64,000 nt of DNA, from assembly GCF_004027225.2 (NCBI RefSeq), contig NC_044301.2:20852902-20916901 (forward strand), in the 5' to 3' direction. This DNA comes from Strigops habroptila. Lineage: Eukaryota > Chordata > Aves > Psittaciformes > Psittacidae. Shown here piece after piece: positions 63,256-64,000 of this stretch (its first letter is position 1; each line of letters begins with the position of its first letter). The notes under the pieces are model-generated. The model made no database searches. It was not told where the DNA came from and saw nothing but the letters and a program-made list of their open reading frames with translations. The position numbers and the translations under genes are program-made.

Positions 63256-63888
63256 TGTCATGGTTTAAGCCCAGCTGGTAACTCAGAATCACGCAGCCGC
63301 TCACTCACTTCCCCCCCGTTCTTCACCCTCACTCCTGGAGGAAAGAGGAGGAGAATCGAAAGAATGTAAACCCCATGGGTTGAGGTAAGAACAGTCCAAT
63401 AACTGAAGTATAGTACAAAACCACTACTAATACCACTTATAATAGTAATGATAAGTGAAATAACAAGGGGAAAGAATATAAAACTAAAAAGGGAAGGGAA
63501 AAAAAACCCCAAACCAATTACCACAAGTGATGCACAATAAAATTGCTCACCACCCACCCACCGATACCCAGACTGACCCGGGCAGCGATCTGGGTCTTCT
63601 GGGTGACTCCCCACAGTTTACATACTGGACATGACGTGCTGTGGTATGGAATACCCCTTTGGCTAGTTTGGGTCAGGTGTCCTGTCTCTGCTTCCTCCCA
63701 GCTTCTTGTACCCCTCCTCACTGGCTGAGCATGAGAGACTGAAAAGTCCTTGATCGGGGTAAGCATTACTTAGCAACAACTAAAAACATCACTGTGTTAT
63801 CAGCATTGTCCTCTGACTACAGTCAAAACCAGCACTGCACCAGCTACTAAGAAGGAGAAAAATAACTGTTACAGCTGAACCCTGGACA
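63256..63888 (-). repeat. Solo LTR, long A subtype (633 bp)
   Basis: Minus orientation, TGTCCAGGGTTC to AACCATGACA, with the extra AAAAAGGGAAGGG pyrimidine/purine insert of the long subtype. No clear target duplication (gcata and ctctt). Confidence 0.83.
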
Positions 63889-64000
63889 CTCTTCTGTGCT
63901 CTGCAATCTCTGTCACGTAACAAATCCAATGTAATTCTTGTAAACTCTTGTCTACAGGAGCTGACATAGTGAATATATGTAATGCTGCTAGGGAAGGTCA
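63889..64000. other. Window end, no feature
   Basis: 112 bp with nothing recognised. Confidence 0.4.

Overview
The window is nuclear DNA of a bird. It holds CR1 non-LTR retrotransposons with typical 3' ends, many endogenous retroviruses (ERVs) of an avian ERV-L-like group, an ERV-K-like element, and exons of the vertebrate mitochondrial protease gene SPG7 (paraplegin). I see no intact host gene and no prokaryotic feature. I cannot place the chromosome. Dense LTR insertions and a degraded SPG7 copy would fit a W chromosome, a germline-restricted chromosome or another low-recombination region, but this is inference.

Layout. A very large inverted repeat dominates. Left arm about 1484-22543 pairs with right arm about 35872-56941, with scattered single-base indels and few substitutions. 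Between them lies a unique spacer (22544-35771) and a 100-N gap (35772-35871). The right arm starts exactly at the gap, so the palindrome may be real or may be a scaffolding or haplotype artefact. Outside the right arm (56942-64000) is a nested stack of a CR1, ERV-L pieces, a small ERV-K provirus and LTRs.

SPG7. Each arm carries exons 1-2 and, oppositely oriented, exons 10-11; the spacer carries exons 4 and 5. Exon lengths of 103, 140, 125 and 103 bp match those I recall for human exons 2, 5, 10 and 11, so this is a genomic copy with introns, not a retrocopy. Exon 2 has two in-frame stops, and exons 4 and 5 are each split by a solo LTR. Read on the minus strand across the whole window, the pieces come in the order 1, 2 (right arm), 4, 5 (spacer), 10, 11 (left arm). 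Exons 3 and 6-9 were not found.

ERVs. The main family has this order: LTR, tRNA-Lys-type primer site, a leader frame encoding a small multi-pass membrane protein, a block derived from 5S ribosomal RNA, gag, protease, reverse transcriptase, RNase H, integrase, a long 3' non-coding region, LTR. No env is visible. The leader membrane frame and the 5S-derived block occur in two independent copies, each mirrored in the other arm. They are the most unusual features of the window.

All retroviral genes seen here are broken by stops, frameshifts, truncations or nested insertions.
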